DNA of 64,000 nucleotides from Forficula auricularia (lineage: Eukaryota; Arthropoda; Insecta; Dermaptera; Forficulidae). The stretch's first letter is position 1. Each line of letters begins with the position of its first letter. The notes beneath the pieces are model-generated. The model saw nothing but the letters and a program-made list of their open reading frames with translations, was not told the DNA's origin and did no database searches. The position numbers and the translations under genes are program-made. This document shows, piece after piece, positions 23,777 to 36,600 of the stretch. The stretch spans positions 8,695,736-8,759,735 of the forward strand of contig JALMQS010000102.1 in assembly GCA_024734495.1 (NCBI GenBank), read 5' to 3'.

Positions 23777-23899
23777 CGCAAAGTATCAAAATAATTTAAA
23801 TTGTATTATAATTAAAAAGTTATAATCATGTACAATTTGGATACCAAAAACTTTCCAGATTGAAAGTATTACTCTGATTGAACAATAATGATATTAATA

Positions 23900-24825
23900 C
23901 AAGACATAATTTTTAATTTATTCCTTATATTTCTTCAAAATTAAAAATTCTACTACTCTCAGAAAAATAGTATTTTAATTTTAATCAAATTATGAATAGT
24001 TTTAAGGCTCATTCGAATTAACTTTCACTTCTTCGTGAACTAAGAAATAAACTGATAAGATATTGTTCAAAAGAGTATGAAAAGTGGGCTGTAATTTATA
24101 ATATTTAAAAAATTACATGTCTATATATTAATATGTGAGCATTGTAAGGGTAATTACCTTCTTTTTTCTCTAGGTGCTTTTGTACTTGATCGATTCTCCA
24201 TTCCTTAAATATCTCTTTTACTTTAGAATTTGTCTTAACTCACTAATTTTCAAAAACACACTTTTACACTCAACACTTTCAATAGGTTAATACACTAAAT
24301 TGTCATCAAATGACGAATTCAAATGTAAAATTTTCAAGATAGAGAAATATAGGAGATAGATTGATAGAATTGAGATAAATTATGAAAAGAAAACAGCTGA
24401 CGTCAAATAGGTAATGGATTACAAATTAAAAAAAATAGGTTTTTTTTTTAAGATTTATTCACTTAATGATCACATTTCAGGTAATTCTTGCCACCAAGAA
24501 GAAATAGGATTGTTCTGTAAGAAAACAGTAGCACAAAAACAACTCGATATAAGACATTAACAATTCAATGTTACATTAGATGTGAGCAAGAACTGCTTTA
24601 CTAACTGATTGGATTTTTGTCCACCAGGGGGAACTAACTATACATAAAGATAGGATGATCCGAAATATTTCTTAAAATTATAAGAGTTAAAATAAATATT
24701 TTAAAATTTCTTTTATATTTTTATATAGTGAATAAGAAAAAAAATATTATCATATTAATATAATATAACATATATCACAGAAAACCTAACATGGTTTTAA
24801 AAATTAACATTTTTAGAAAGTGCTA
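23900..24825. other. gene-free AT-rich DNA
   Basis: Nothing coding or structurally clear seen. Confidence 0.5.
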
Positions 24826-24829
24826 TAAC

Positions 24830-26936
24830 GTTTAATTTTTTATTAAGAAAATATAAAAAGAATATAGAATAAATATAGAAAGAATTATTTTTAAATATAT
24901 TGAAATAAAGAAATTTTAAAATTTAATTTAGATAGTTATATTTATCAATTTATTTTCAATATGAATAAAAAAAATCATTTAAAAATGGGTTTATAACCAG
25001 GTCATCTCAAAACATAAATGGGGGTTGGAAAGGATGAAACTGAAAGGGGTGCATTGCACCCGGGCAGAAGCTAGGCTAATTTAATTTTTTATTAAGAAAA
25101 TATAAAATAAATGAAAGAATTATTTTTAAATATATTGAGTAAAAGGAATTTAATTGTAATTTAGATAGTTATATTTATCAATTTATTTTCGATATGAATA
25201 AAAAAAAATCATATAAAAAATGGGTTTATAACCAGGAGCATCTCAACATAAGCGGGGTTTTTTTTTTTGGCCTTTCGGCCTTTCTAGCCATAAGCCATTT
25301 ACGATACTAATTATTTTATTTAAATTTGTCTCTACCTCGGGGGTCAGATTTTAGCCGGATGCCTCGAGTCGGATTCGAACTCGGGTCCTCTTGGTTAGCT
25401 GGCTGACATGCTACCGCCTAGCCTACCCGACCCCCCATAAGCGGGGGTTGGAAAGGCTGAAACTGAAAGGGATGCATTGCACCCGGGCAGAAACTAGGGT
25501 AATTTAATTTTTCTTTAAGAAAATATAATATAAATGAAAGAATTATTTTTAAACATATTGGGTAAAAGGAATTTTAAAATGTAATTTAGATAGTTATATT
25601 TATCAATTTATTTTCGATATGAATAAAAAAAATGGCTTTATAACCAGGAGCATCTCAACATATGTGGGAGTTAGAAAGGCTGACACTGAAAGGGGTGCAT
25701 TGCACCCGGCCAGAAGCTAGGCTAATTTAATTTTTCTTTAAGAAAATATAATATAAATGAAAGAATTATTTTTAAACATATTGAGAAAGAGGAATTTTAA
25801 AATTTAATTTAGATTATTATATTTATTAATTTATTTTAGATATGAATAAAAAAATCATATAAAAAATCGCTTTATAACCAGGAGCATCTCAACATAAGTG
25901 GGGGTTGGAAAGGCTAAAATTGAAAGGGGTACATTGCACCCGGGCAGAAACTAGGGTAATTTAATTTTTTTTAAGAAAATATAAAATAAATGAAAGAATT
26001 ATTTTTGAATATATTGAGAAAGAGGAATTTTAAAATTTAATTTAGATAGTTGGGTATATTTATCAATTTATTTTAGATATGAATAAAAAGAATCATATAA
26101 AAAAATGACTTTATAACCATCAGGAGCATCTCAACATAAGTGGGGGTTGGAAAGGCTGAAACTGAAAGGGGTCCATTGCACCCGGGCAGAAACTAGGCTA
26201 ATTTAATTTTTTATTAAGAAAATATAAAATAAATGAAAGAATTATTTTTGAATATATTGAGAAAGAGGAATTTTAAAATTTAATTTAGATGGTTATATTT
26301 ATCAATTTATTTTCGATATATGAATAAAAAAAAATCATATAAAAATGGCTTTAAAACCAGGAGCATCTCATTATAAGTGGGGGTTGGGAAAGGCTGAAAT
26401 TAGAAGGGGTGCATTGCACCCGGGCAAGAAGCTAGGCTAATTTAATTTTTTTAAGAAAATATAAAATAAATGAAATAATTATTTTTAAACATATTGAGTA
26501 AAGAAATTTTAAAATTTAATTTAGATAGTTAGATATATTTATCAATTTATTTTAGATATGAATAAAAAGAATCATATAAAATGACTTTGTAACCATCAGG
26601 AGCATTTCAACATAAGTGGGGGTTAGGAAGGGCTGAAACTGAGGTTGGAAAGGCTGAAACTGAAAGGGGTGCATTGCACCCGGGCAGAAACTAGGCTAAT
26701 TTAATTTTTTATTAAGAAAATATAAAATAAATGAAAGAATTATTTTTGAATATATTGAGAAAGAGGAATTTTAAAATTTAATTTAGATGGTTATATTTAT
26801 CAATTTATTTTCGATATGAATAAAAAAAAATCATATAAAAATGGCTTTAAAACCAGGAGCATCTCATTATAAGTGGGGGTTGGAAAGGCTGAAATTGAAA
26901 GGGGTGCATTGCACCCGGGCAGAAGCTAGGCTTTGG
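24830..26936. repeat. satellite array, about 235-bp unit, eight copies
   Basis: The landmark 'gcattgcacccggg' recurs at about 25051, 25474, 25697, 25931, 26173, 26411, 26671 and 26905. The usual spacing is 223-260 bp; the first 423-bp step contains the inserted SINE. Each unit has an AT-rich half and a GC-richer half ('aagtgggggttggaaaggct'). No ORF. Confidence 0.9.
25258..25435 (-). mobile_element. tRNA-derived SINE inserted in the satellite
   Basis: Minus-strand copy of the SINE at 19683-19875, with B box GAGTTCGAATCC and a poly(A) tail at the left end (25258-25268 as T run). A perfect 11-bp target duplication CATAAGCGGGG lies at 25247-25257 and 25436-25446. The precise target site shows it entered after the array existed. 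Confidence 0.9.
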
Positions 26937-27341
26937 TTATAGGGTGACCTATGCTCAAAGTAGGGTTTTTTATTATAGATATGCAAAAGAATACTCAAAA
27001 GTAAAAAAAAATTGACTCATAGTAAGAAAAAAGGGGAAATAAATGAGGTTGGACTGCTTATAAGTTCTAGAAATCGCTGAGCACTATGTAAAATACATTT
27101 GTATTTTAGATTGCCATACGAAGTATGTAGAAAAATTGTAATTGTGGAGAGAAAACTATATATTTTTTTTAATTTATATTAAAGATGAAAGAAGGAGCAA
27201 CTATAAGTCATGGTTGAATCTCACCACCTCTTTGCCTCATAGCAAGAAGATGGTGAAATTTTATAGTGGGTTGGAATTGAAGGTACTAGTGAAGATAGAG
27301 ATAAGTCATGAACGAAAGTTCCTATTTTATGTTCATTTTAA

Positions 27342-28041
27342 GGTAGTTGTTTCGCGACAAGACTAGCAAAAAGTTAATGCTAGAGTATATAGAACAGACA
27401 ATAAGGATTCATAATTCATAAGCCCAAAACTTGTTGCTGTTTATGTACCACTACTAGCCAATCCTGTGCTCGTTTGACAAATCTGGCAACATTGTCCGAG
27501 CTTGAATTATTTTTATCATAGAAATGACAGATAAAATAGATTATAAAGGTCGATTTATTAAAGAAAAAGTTCTTAATAAACGATTAAAAGCTGTTTCGAC
27601 AATGGCTGAAGCGGAAAAATGTCAAAAAAAGCACTAAAATGAATCTATTGTTTAAGTTAAATATATGCGTTTTTGCCAGCTTGTTTTTAGTTTAAATTTT
27701 TCATTTGTATTTATTCATGATTATCTCAGAAACTGTGTTGTAACTATGAATTAAATTTTTTTTTTAATTTATTAGTTATTATTTAATGTTAGTTTAGTTT
27801 TTTATAACAATAGTAAGAAGAGTGTCTTAATTATAATTAAATAGGTATGTAAACTTTCTGATATCTCGTATAGTGCAATGTATAAGAGTCTGAAAAACTC
27901 TATCTTTGGAATTTAATATCTCCGGAACTATATTTGTTCATAAATTTCGTTTTGCCACCAATCGATGCAGAAGTATTTAAATAATAATCTGTCTCAATTT
28001 CAAAAAAAATCCTAAGAAAATCTTATGGTGAAACAACTACC
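27342..28041. mobile_element. 700-bp MITE at TTAA, copy 1
   Basis: Ends GGTAGTTGTTTC and GAAACAACTACC (inverted), flanked on both sides by TTAA (27338-27341, 28042-28045). TTAA duplication suggests piggyBac-type mobilisation. The interior has no transposase. A shorter copy lies at 57357-57581. Confidence 0.75.
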
Positions 28042-28049
28042 TTAAATTG

Positions 28050-30415
28050 TTTGCTTCAATAAAAAATTTGATTTTCTTATGACTTCTGGCGAGTAAATTT
28101 TGAATTTTTTTCAACGTCCCTGTATTTTTCTTTCAAATGGGCTTGGGGTGAACCGTTTCAGCCACTGGGGGGCGGCACTTGAAACTGTGCACCCCGGCGG
28201 CAGATAAGCAAGAGACGAAAGTCAAGGTTCTTCTACATTTAATTGTGTAAGAGTAATAAGTTCAAATAGTTTGATTTCGATCTTACAATTTAATTTATTA
28301 ATACAATATATATATACCATTTTACTGGCCAAAATGATCTATCTGGATTGAGGCCATATTGGGGGAGGAAAAAAAAGAGTAATAAGACCTAATCAATCGC
28401 TAAAATAATATAGAATTTAATACTGAATATATTTATTGCCCGACTTCGGTTTATAACGAAATGTGTCATTTTTATCCTTATGTAGTTTAGCCGATGTAAT
28501 TTCGAAGACTCTTAAAAATAGCATTCATACTGCAGTTTTTCTTTCAAATTTATTGAAACTTAATTTTATATCTAATTTTATTGGTGGTAAAATTTGGCAT
28601 AATCGTTAAATTATTATTATTTGTATATTTTCTAAGTTTATTAAATAAAGTATTTTTTAAATAAACATAAACAAGTACAAAAAATTAAATACAACTGGTT
28701 CAATTGCCCTCTGCTGTACTAAATTGTATAAGCGCCAATGAGTCACAACATATTTGCGCCAATTCAGACATTTTATAACCCTCGAGGAGAGGATTAGGTG
28801 GAGTTCAATCATTATCTCATATAGAATGTTGAGTCGTTGAACTCGATGCTCTCTTAAATATTTTTATTTGTTTATTTATTTTATTTCTTATTTATTAATT
28901 TTTTATTTTTATTTTTAGAGTTTAGAGTTTTCAATTCTTAAAAGGTATGAAAAATATTAAGGTAAAAATTTATTTAGCGGCGGGGAGATTGATACTTATT
29001 AAAAAAATCTAAAAATAATTTTTATTGCACTTTAAATGGTAATTATGATAAATTAACCTTGATCGGGCTCTCCCAGACCAAAAACCAATCTACGCCTAAG
29101 CCTTCCTGCTGAAAGTACCGAATAAAATTTATAGAAATAAAAAATTTTAAATATGAATTATATTCATTTACTATGTACGTATATTCAAAAAAAGTGTCAT
29201 GTTGAAATTTTTATGGAATTAATTGAAAATGCCCTCGAAATAAAATAAACTCATAGCAAAAATGGTAAAAATGTTAAATTGCAGAATACTAAATATTATT
29301 AATATTAATAATTAAATTAATTAGGAAGCTGATGATCTTTGTAATGATATTTCCGTAAGGTCTTAAAGGTCATAACAGTGCAAAATTTAATCCAAATCAA
29401 ACATAAGGACCAAATTTTTAAAAACCCTTCGCTCTAGAATTTTTGGACCAATTTCAATAAAAATCTAATCAGCTTTTAATCTAAATAAATATAAAATTTC
29501 GTTTTGATACCTTCGTTGGTTTTGAGCTAATCCTTATAAATAAATAATTTACTAACCAAAACAGACACACACACATACAGACATAAATAGGGATTTGACA
29601 AAATAATTAAAATTAAAATAAAATATAAATTCATGTTCACCATACAAGGTTTTAATGTATACCGAAACGTAATGAATTAGCCCTTTTTTTAACAAAATAG
29701 TTTAGCCGTTTTTGAGATATTTCGAAAATAGGAAACAGAAAACACACTTTTCATGCACGATTACAATACTTCACAATACTTCGTATGGTAAAGTTATTAC
29801 TATTATTTTTCTTTTTATTTATTTATTGTCACCGGGAACACAGCTTATTTAGACAGTACATTAGTAAAAAAAGTTAAAAGTAAAAGGAGGAAAAAGTAAA
29901 ACTAGTTTTTAACGACTCGGTACGCTAATCAATTAATTTGATTCAACCGTTTTAAAATAATATGTTAGAGGTTGATTCTAATTAATTTAGGGTGAGAAAT
30001 CATTGAACCCTATACTATACAGATGTATGTAATTTCTATCGAAATTGTTGCTGAGAGAATAAATTACATGGGAAATGATCCTCGATGTCATATTCTCTCT
30101 CCTTATAGCTAAAGTTTAAGAGAGGAGAGTATGGAATGAGAAATGTTCAATCTTTAAAAAATGCATCTGAATCTATTACCATCGGCAAATTAATTTCTTT
30201 CATAAGAATGTTATTAATTAACCTACAAACCACTACTACTATGTACAACTTATTATATAAATTTAATGAAATTTGTTCCTTAAACTACATTTTTATCAAA
30301 AAATATATTGGATTTATTTTTTTCATATTTTACATTTTATTAGAAACTTAACTGATTCTATTAATATATATTTTACTTTAAATAACAAAATAAAATTATT
30401 GTAGTTATGTATGTA
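28050..30415. other. gene-free region with repeat scraps
   Basis: Includes a GC-rich patch at 28160-28200 and a piece of the 'cgaaatatctcaaaaacgg' repeat at 29640-29780 (see 49.96-51.35 kb). A minus-strand SINE tail lies at 29815-29870. No gene is seen; the villin 3' end begins at 30562. Confidence 0.5.
29815..29870 (-). repeat. truncated SINE tail
   Basis: Minus strand reads 'gtactgtctaaataagctgt', 'gttcccggtgacaataaata', matching the 3' end of the SINE at 16072-16278. Confidence 0.6.
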
Positions 30416-30421
30416 TTTATT
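30416..30421 (-). terminator. candidate poly(A) signal of the villin gene
   Basis: AATAAA on the minus strand about 140 nt beyond the villin stop codon. In DNA this AT-rich the hexamer occurs often by chance, so position is the only support. Confidence 0.35.
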
Positions 30422-30561
30422 TAATAAAATATTCATATGATTGAAATGGTGGGATAAAATGTTACATAAAGCATTCTTAGTTCCTACACCTGTATATATT
30501 ATTTCATGATAAAACAGAAAATATGACCATTTGTTTGAAAAATAAAATTAAAAATTATATT

Positions 30562-30675
30562 TTAGAAAATCTGTTTATCTTTTTTAAGTTTTTGTTGTCG
30601 CCAAGCAGGCAAATTAATAAATGCGGAATAATCCATCTCAAAAACATCCTGGAATTCTTCTTGTGATAAATGTAG
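30562..30675 (-). CDS. villin exon 17 (headpiece, stop)
   Basis: Residues 805-841 and the TAA at 30562-30564. [18 protein letters not shown], then [18 protein letters not shown], matches the villin headpiece, the F-actin bundling module, including the LP-W-KK signature and terminal Phe. The acceptor is ATTTTAG. The sequence is intact, so it is probably expressed, although the upstream donor is not canonical. Confidence 0.88.
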   Translation of the reverse strand, partial: LHLSQEEFQDVFEMDYSAFINLPAWRQQKLKKDKQIF

Positions 30676-33600
30676 CTAAAATTGAAATTTTATAAATTAA
30701 TATAGATTATATTGGAATAATATTGTTAAAATTGTAAATTTGTATTGTAGCTCCCGATGAACTGCATCAACATTCTCTGGAAGAGTATCCGGGGCTCCTT
30801 GTAGTATAACTAGTGGGAATTTCGGAAAATCATCAAAATGTCTCTCTTTATTTATGAATAGTGGAGTATCTTGATCTCGATGTAAGTTCAATTGAACAAG
30901 TTCATCTCGAATTTGTTCATAATTTTTTGTTTTCTGAAATTTATATTAATAAACATTACTTTTTTCAAAGCTAATGATAATGATTATGATAAAAATGAAA
31001 GGAAAGGCAGCACCTATTAAGTCAAGATTGACCATTGCATCCTAGAAAGAAAGAAAATGGATAGAACTTAAGGAGTTGGTTAGTAGTAAGTTGGATGCTT
31101 TGAAGAATCGAAGTTAATTAAAGAATGATGGATTTAGTATAGATAAATAAAGAAGGGATGAGATTTCAATCTCTAGAATTCATATCTAGAATGGAAGAGG
31201 GGAAAACCTAGATGGGAATATTTTCCTTATTAAGGATAGGGGATGTGGTACTTTTAGAGCAGTAAAAGAGAGCATCGGATGGAGTTGAGTGGAGGCAAGG
31301 GGGTTGCGTAAAACCAGTGTGTACTCGATGTTGGTGAGGAGAATGCATAGGGATAAACGATGGGTGAACCGCGATTGGAATTAGGTGTACACCGTCTTTG
31401 GAATTATTTGGAATTACTTTGGAATTCATTAGATAATCTATTGTCATCTATTGTCTTGTACTTGGAAATGAAAGTGGAAGTAGGTGTACACGATTTCAGG
31501 TCGCGGTTCACCCCTCGGGGATAATGAAATGATATTTTTATTATATGAGATGTTAAGATGTTATACCTCCCATAGATTATCGTCCCAAACTCCGAAAAAT
31601 CCTGTAAATGTTGGTGGTTCATTTCCCTGATGAACTTTAAAGATTGGGGTATCAATGTCACGACCAGATGGATCTGAAAATATACAATCGATTTTCATAT
31701 TAAAAGGCGTTGGGAAAGTAGAAGCGCTAGTAATTAGACTGTCAGTAAGAGAATTTTCTGAAAAGCTGGCCATGTCAAATTTTCAACCTCTGGTTTACTA
31801 GTAAAATATTTTATTTCAAGTATGTTTAAAGTAGAATATAATAGTTTAAATTTGTTAAATTCCTGAGGGCGGGAATACAATCCTGACATATAATGAAAAT
31901 CATCCATAACACCTCGGGTTTAGTAGATGACAATCCCTCGTGATTTTCTTTAGAAATCAAAACTCTGCCACTATCGTCAATGTGAACTTTTATAAAAGAG
32001 GCGTCCATAAAATACGTCACGTTAAATCCAGGCATTTTCGAATACCCCCTCCCACATTGTCAGAGTTCATTGCATTTTAGCTATAATTACGATACCCCAT
32101 CTTAAAACTAAAAAGAAATGATATTTTTAACAAATTTCAGTAATAATACAAGTATATTTATAGATAGTATAGGTATGTATTTAAAATAAAAAAATAAAAT
32201 TTTAAAACAATAAATCAATTTTATAAATCATTAGAGTTCAATCAGCTTAACTAATACATTATTTTACGACGTAAAAGTGAAAAAATATGATTGTTAAAAG
32301 AATCTTGAAAAGATTTTTACAGGTATACCTTACATTCCTTGATAGAAGAAAAAAATATTTTTGATTTTCGATTCCACGAAAAATTTGATTTTGCACAAAA
32401 TAACCATTCCATTAAAATGTGTGATTTGGGGGGAAATAAATACTATAAACTTGGAAATTTAAAGTATGTCTTTTTTAGTTTTCGAACTATATTGCTCTAA
32501 GAAACGGACAAACAGACACACAGATATTGTGCAGATCGACAATTTTGAAGTTAATAATTTTGTATATTATGACAATTAACCATTTTTTCATTGCATTTCT
32601 TAAGGCATGAATAAAAATGAGAAATGAATGTCTTAGAGCTTACAGAAACTATTCAATTATTTTTAAAAATCTCCTTTTAAATGTCTATTTCACTTTCTAA
32701 GCCATTTTCTAAGTACTCTAAATATGATTGGCTGTTCCCTTCAACCTCGACAATTTTTGTCCATCTTGGTTTGAAAGTTTTCATCCTGAATGAAAATATT
32801 ATAGTATTTATGAAACACCAATCTTATTGATTTAAAGGACAAGTGTAGCAATAAAACTAAGAATTGAACTAAATTCCTTTGAAACTCTACAACTTTCTTT
32901 TTTTTTTTTATTTATATCTCAAAAACCATAAAAATCAAAAAAATATTTGTAAATTTCATCTTGCAAATGGCCCGAGATTTATAATGAAACCAGGAAGAAT
33001 GAGAAATACTGCTTTAGCTAGGTGGAAAAACTAATTTAATCCTTAAGTGCCCAGTGGTGCTCTCGGGCACAAGTAAATAATTTTCATTTTAAATAATTCC
33101 TGAAAGTTTCATGGACTTGTGGAGGACCCCTCTTATGTTGTCACGTGGCTCTTTAGAATCTAAGTATCAATTTTAACAGGCTTCAGTTTTTTCTTATCTT
33201 GTTGACAATAAGCAGTGCAGCTTTGAAAATAACATTTTTATTTTCTCAAAAATGGCAAGTACCTCGCCCCTAAGTTGAAGTTTGTTTTATATCAATCCAG
33301 ATAATTAATTATATTTAATTGTGTAGAATAAGTGATAGTATTTTTGTAGATCAATTTAATAGATAATGAAATTGTTTAATACAAATTATAAATGTTTACC
33401 TGTTTTAAGATAATTGAAAGCTAATTCAATGGATAGTTGTTTTTCTTCTTTATTACTGTCCTTTCCAATCCATATAAAAATATAATCTCTTGCGTCCAGG
33501 AGCATGACATCTTGTGGTACTAAATCAGCTTGAACGAAGTTGTAAATTTCTTCAGCTAAAATTAAATTAAGTCAAATTATTATTTATAGAGGGAGGTCTC

Positions 33601-36600
33601 TTATGAACTGTTTTCAACATTGAAATCAGATGATATTTAAACAAAGTTACAACTTCAGTAATTGAGAACGAAATCATCGATTAGCCGGTTAGCCGCAGCC
33701 TCTGCATATATAGAAGCTGTCTCGATACGATTACGATAATTGTAGATGTGATGTTTAGGTATGTAATTTCAAGATTAAAGGGTTACATTTCTTGAAATTA
33801 TAGATATATAATTTTATAAAAATAGCAACTAGATCGATCAACTTCCATACTCGCATGACTAGGGATCAAATTCCATTTCGGTCAGAAACATTTTCACTTC
33901 TGACAAAAATTCAAGAAGGCAAACAGGGGAAGGCAAGAATATTCCATCGCTCGGAATCGAGTATAGCAGTGTCCCGAAACAATTTGGATTCGCGGATCCC
34001 CCAGAATATGTCTGAACTCTCGCGGACTTCCTGTGATAAAAATGTGTTATTAAAACCATTCTTTTTAAAATTTAATATTTTCCTCAAATTTAATTTTAGA
34101 AAATATAGCAAAGTATATGAAAAATAAAACAACATTAAAATTTACCAAATATTATACATAATATGAATAAATTCATTCAAAAAAATATTTTTTACATTTT
34201 TGAACCAGATGGTCTGGAGTTAGGAATCAGTTTTTTCTATTTTATGATTTAGATAAATTTTTTTTTAACCAATTTCCTACGTTTGTATAGACTAAGCGAA
34301 GCGAGAATCCCCAAGATCAACCCCCCGGACACCTGGGTTCCACGAATCCCTGGTTGCAGAACAGTACAGAACTCAAACAAGAAGAGAATATTTCTTTTAT
34401 TTGTTTTTAAAAAAATAACTTTTGTGTTTTCTTATAAATGAAATTTTATAATGTTACCTTTAAAAGCTCCTGATGCATTAGAACATTGAAATAGCCTTGG
34501 TGGAAGACGTAAATTAGAATTTGTTAGCGGAGGTGAGTCTGCATATTCTTCTTGTCCCCCAATTGCACTCCAAAAATCATCTCGTTCCATGCCTGAAGAT
34601 GAATAAATATTGCAATAGAAATAGAAAATATTTATTGAAAATTAAGTATTCGTAGTTATTTTATACCTTCTTGCACAACATTGATCTCCCTTGTTGTGGC
34701 TCGGCTCGCTATACTTTTTGCCATTTCCCTTTCATCTCCAGTACTTCCTTTTCCACACCAAACCCAACAATTTTGTGATGTCTAATGTAGAAAATAGCAT
34801 TGTGAATTAGAAAATTAATCGATTTTATATACAATAATTCAAAGCTTTTGGTATAAATTATAATTATTAGATAATAATAATAATAATAATAATAATAGAT
34901 AATCATAATTATTTTTTCGATGATTCGAATTAAAAAAATGTGAAGATTGACTCTAGGATCTTGAGAAGAAAGAAGTGTAAGCTTTTTAAAGTTTTTATGT
35001 AGTTTTTACATAGATAAAGAGCAGAAAATATAAACATACCTTTAAAACAAAGACATCATTTGAATTTAGCGAAGCAGCTCTCATTTCGACTTGAGTTGCA
35101 GTTGTGTTATATGATTCATTTCCACGAACATGCAGTAAATAAGTTTCAGGTATACCTTGATCTTGGGCTCCATCACCTTAAAGTGAAATTTTTGGTTTAG
35201 TTAGGCAAACGATTTTTTAAATATTTGGAAATAAATTGGAGACATTAGTTTTACTATTAATTTTATTTTATATTCTTTTTTGCAATTTTACACTAAAGGA
35301 CAGTCTTGGTAGTAGGTAATATTTTATTTTTATCTCATAAGTAATTTTGTAAAATCTATTATTTTTGTGATTTCTTGGTTCATTTCCAAGTTTCTTAGAT
35401 GTGCGCGGGAGCAAAGAACTCTTATAATTGGATGATGCGCCCAGGAGTAATTAAAAACAATACTTTTATAGAATTTTGTAGGCTGAGATCGGGGTCCCTT
35501 CCTTCAGCCGTAAGAACCAGCAGGGGAAGACGGCCGGAGGGGCCCCCGATGTGCCGGGCTGGGTGCAGACGAACTGAGACAACGGCGCACATCATCCAAT
35601 GTTGTGATAGGACCGCGGATGGGCGGGTTAAGAGGCATGACGCTGTGGGACGATGTTTGGCCGATGATTTGATCAAAAAGGAAATGCGTGTCGAGTTGGA
35701 GTACTTGTACAGGCAATAGAAAGCCAGACATCGTGGCAAAGGATGGGTCGGGGGTGGTGTGGGTTTTGGACGTCCAGATCGTCTCCGCGCTTGCAGGACT
35801 GGGTGTTGCCCACCGAAACAAAATAGAAAAATATAGGGGCAACTCCAGTCTGGTGGACAATATTGCGGAGCGATTTGGCGTCGGGGCGGGCTCGGTCAGG
35901 GTCGAGGCCATCACACTCTCGTGGAAGGGAGTGTGGTGGCATAAAGCGGTGGGGTCCCTCATCGCCCTGGGTATATCCCAAAAAACAATAAACAATTTGA
36001 CATATAGGGCGATGAGGGGATCTCTCCTTAATTTTTACACTTTCAGTAGAAGAACATATAGAGCGGGTGGCGTATGATTATTAATTGTAAATACAAAAAA
36101 AAAAAGAAATGTGAAATGAGAGTCTGGATTAATCCTGGCTCTCTCATTCAGCCGCTCTGAATCTGAATTTATTTGTTCTGAAGCTGAAAGTGTGAAGTTT
36201 GTGTAATGAACTTTATCTTTGTAAGAGACGGCCCGCTCCTCGGAGGCCCAATAAACAAAATATACAATAAAAAATAGGTCGTGCCCAACTTCCCCCCCCC
36301 CCCCTTCTCTCTCATTCTTCTCCATAGTTATGCCAGTGATTGGAGTAAAAAGTACCTATGCTATCTGCAACATTTTGGAAATTTGTGAATTTTTAACACT
36401 ATTTTCCTAGCGAAATAAACTTTTCTCAGCCTAAGTCAAAACGTCAATTGAAACACTTATTTCACTAAAAGATTATATCCCAAAGGCGACTACAAACTTA
36501 TTTTGAAATCGAAAAAAATATTTATTTAATTTAAACATGAAGTGTGCTAATCTCTAAATACGATCAGAAGATTGTAGATCGTAAATGGGGAGCTCGGAAA

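Larger units (their letters stand above)
23277..23896 (+). mobile_element. tandem dimer of a 309-bp unit with hammerhead-like motifs (retrozyme-like)
   Basis: Two direct copies (23277-23585 and 23586-about 23896), differing at only a few positions. Each carries CTGATGA-a-GGTT...AACC-GAAAC-GTA, and the cut sites lie 311 nt apart. There is no ORF beyond fortuitous ones. A tandem, non-coding unit of a few hundred nt delimited by hammerhead motifs is how animal retrozymes and Penelope terminal repeats look. Confidence 0.65.

Noticed and set aside
24830..26936. CRISPR-like regular repeats
   Set aside because: Units are about 235 bp and contiguous, with no spacers; this is a eukaryotic satellite.
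31208..31447. 79-codon minus-strand ORF in villin intron 15
   Set aside because: It overlaps the MITE at 31362-31516 and is not joined by splice signals to villin exons.
34709..34906. Tyr-rich 65-codon ORF
   Set aside because: The N-terminal part is an (AAT)n microsatellite and the rest is villin exon 12 read in another frame.
35422..35995. Three long minus-strand ORFs (102-163 codons)
   Set aside because: They are antisense shadows of the GC-rich R2-like endonuclease frame on the plus strand, which has the recognisable motifs.
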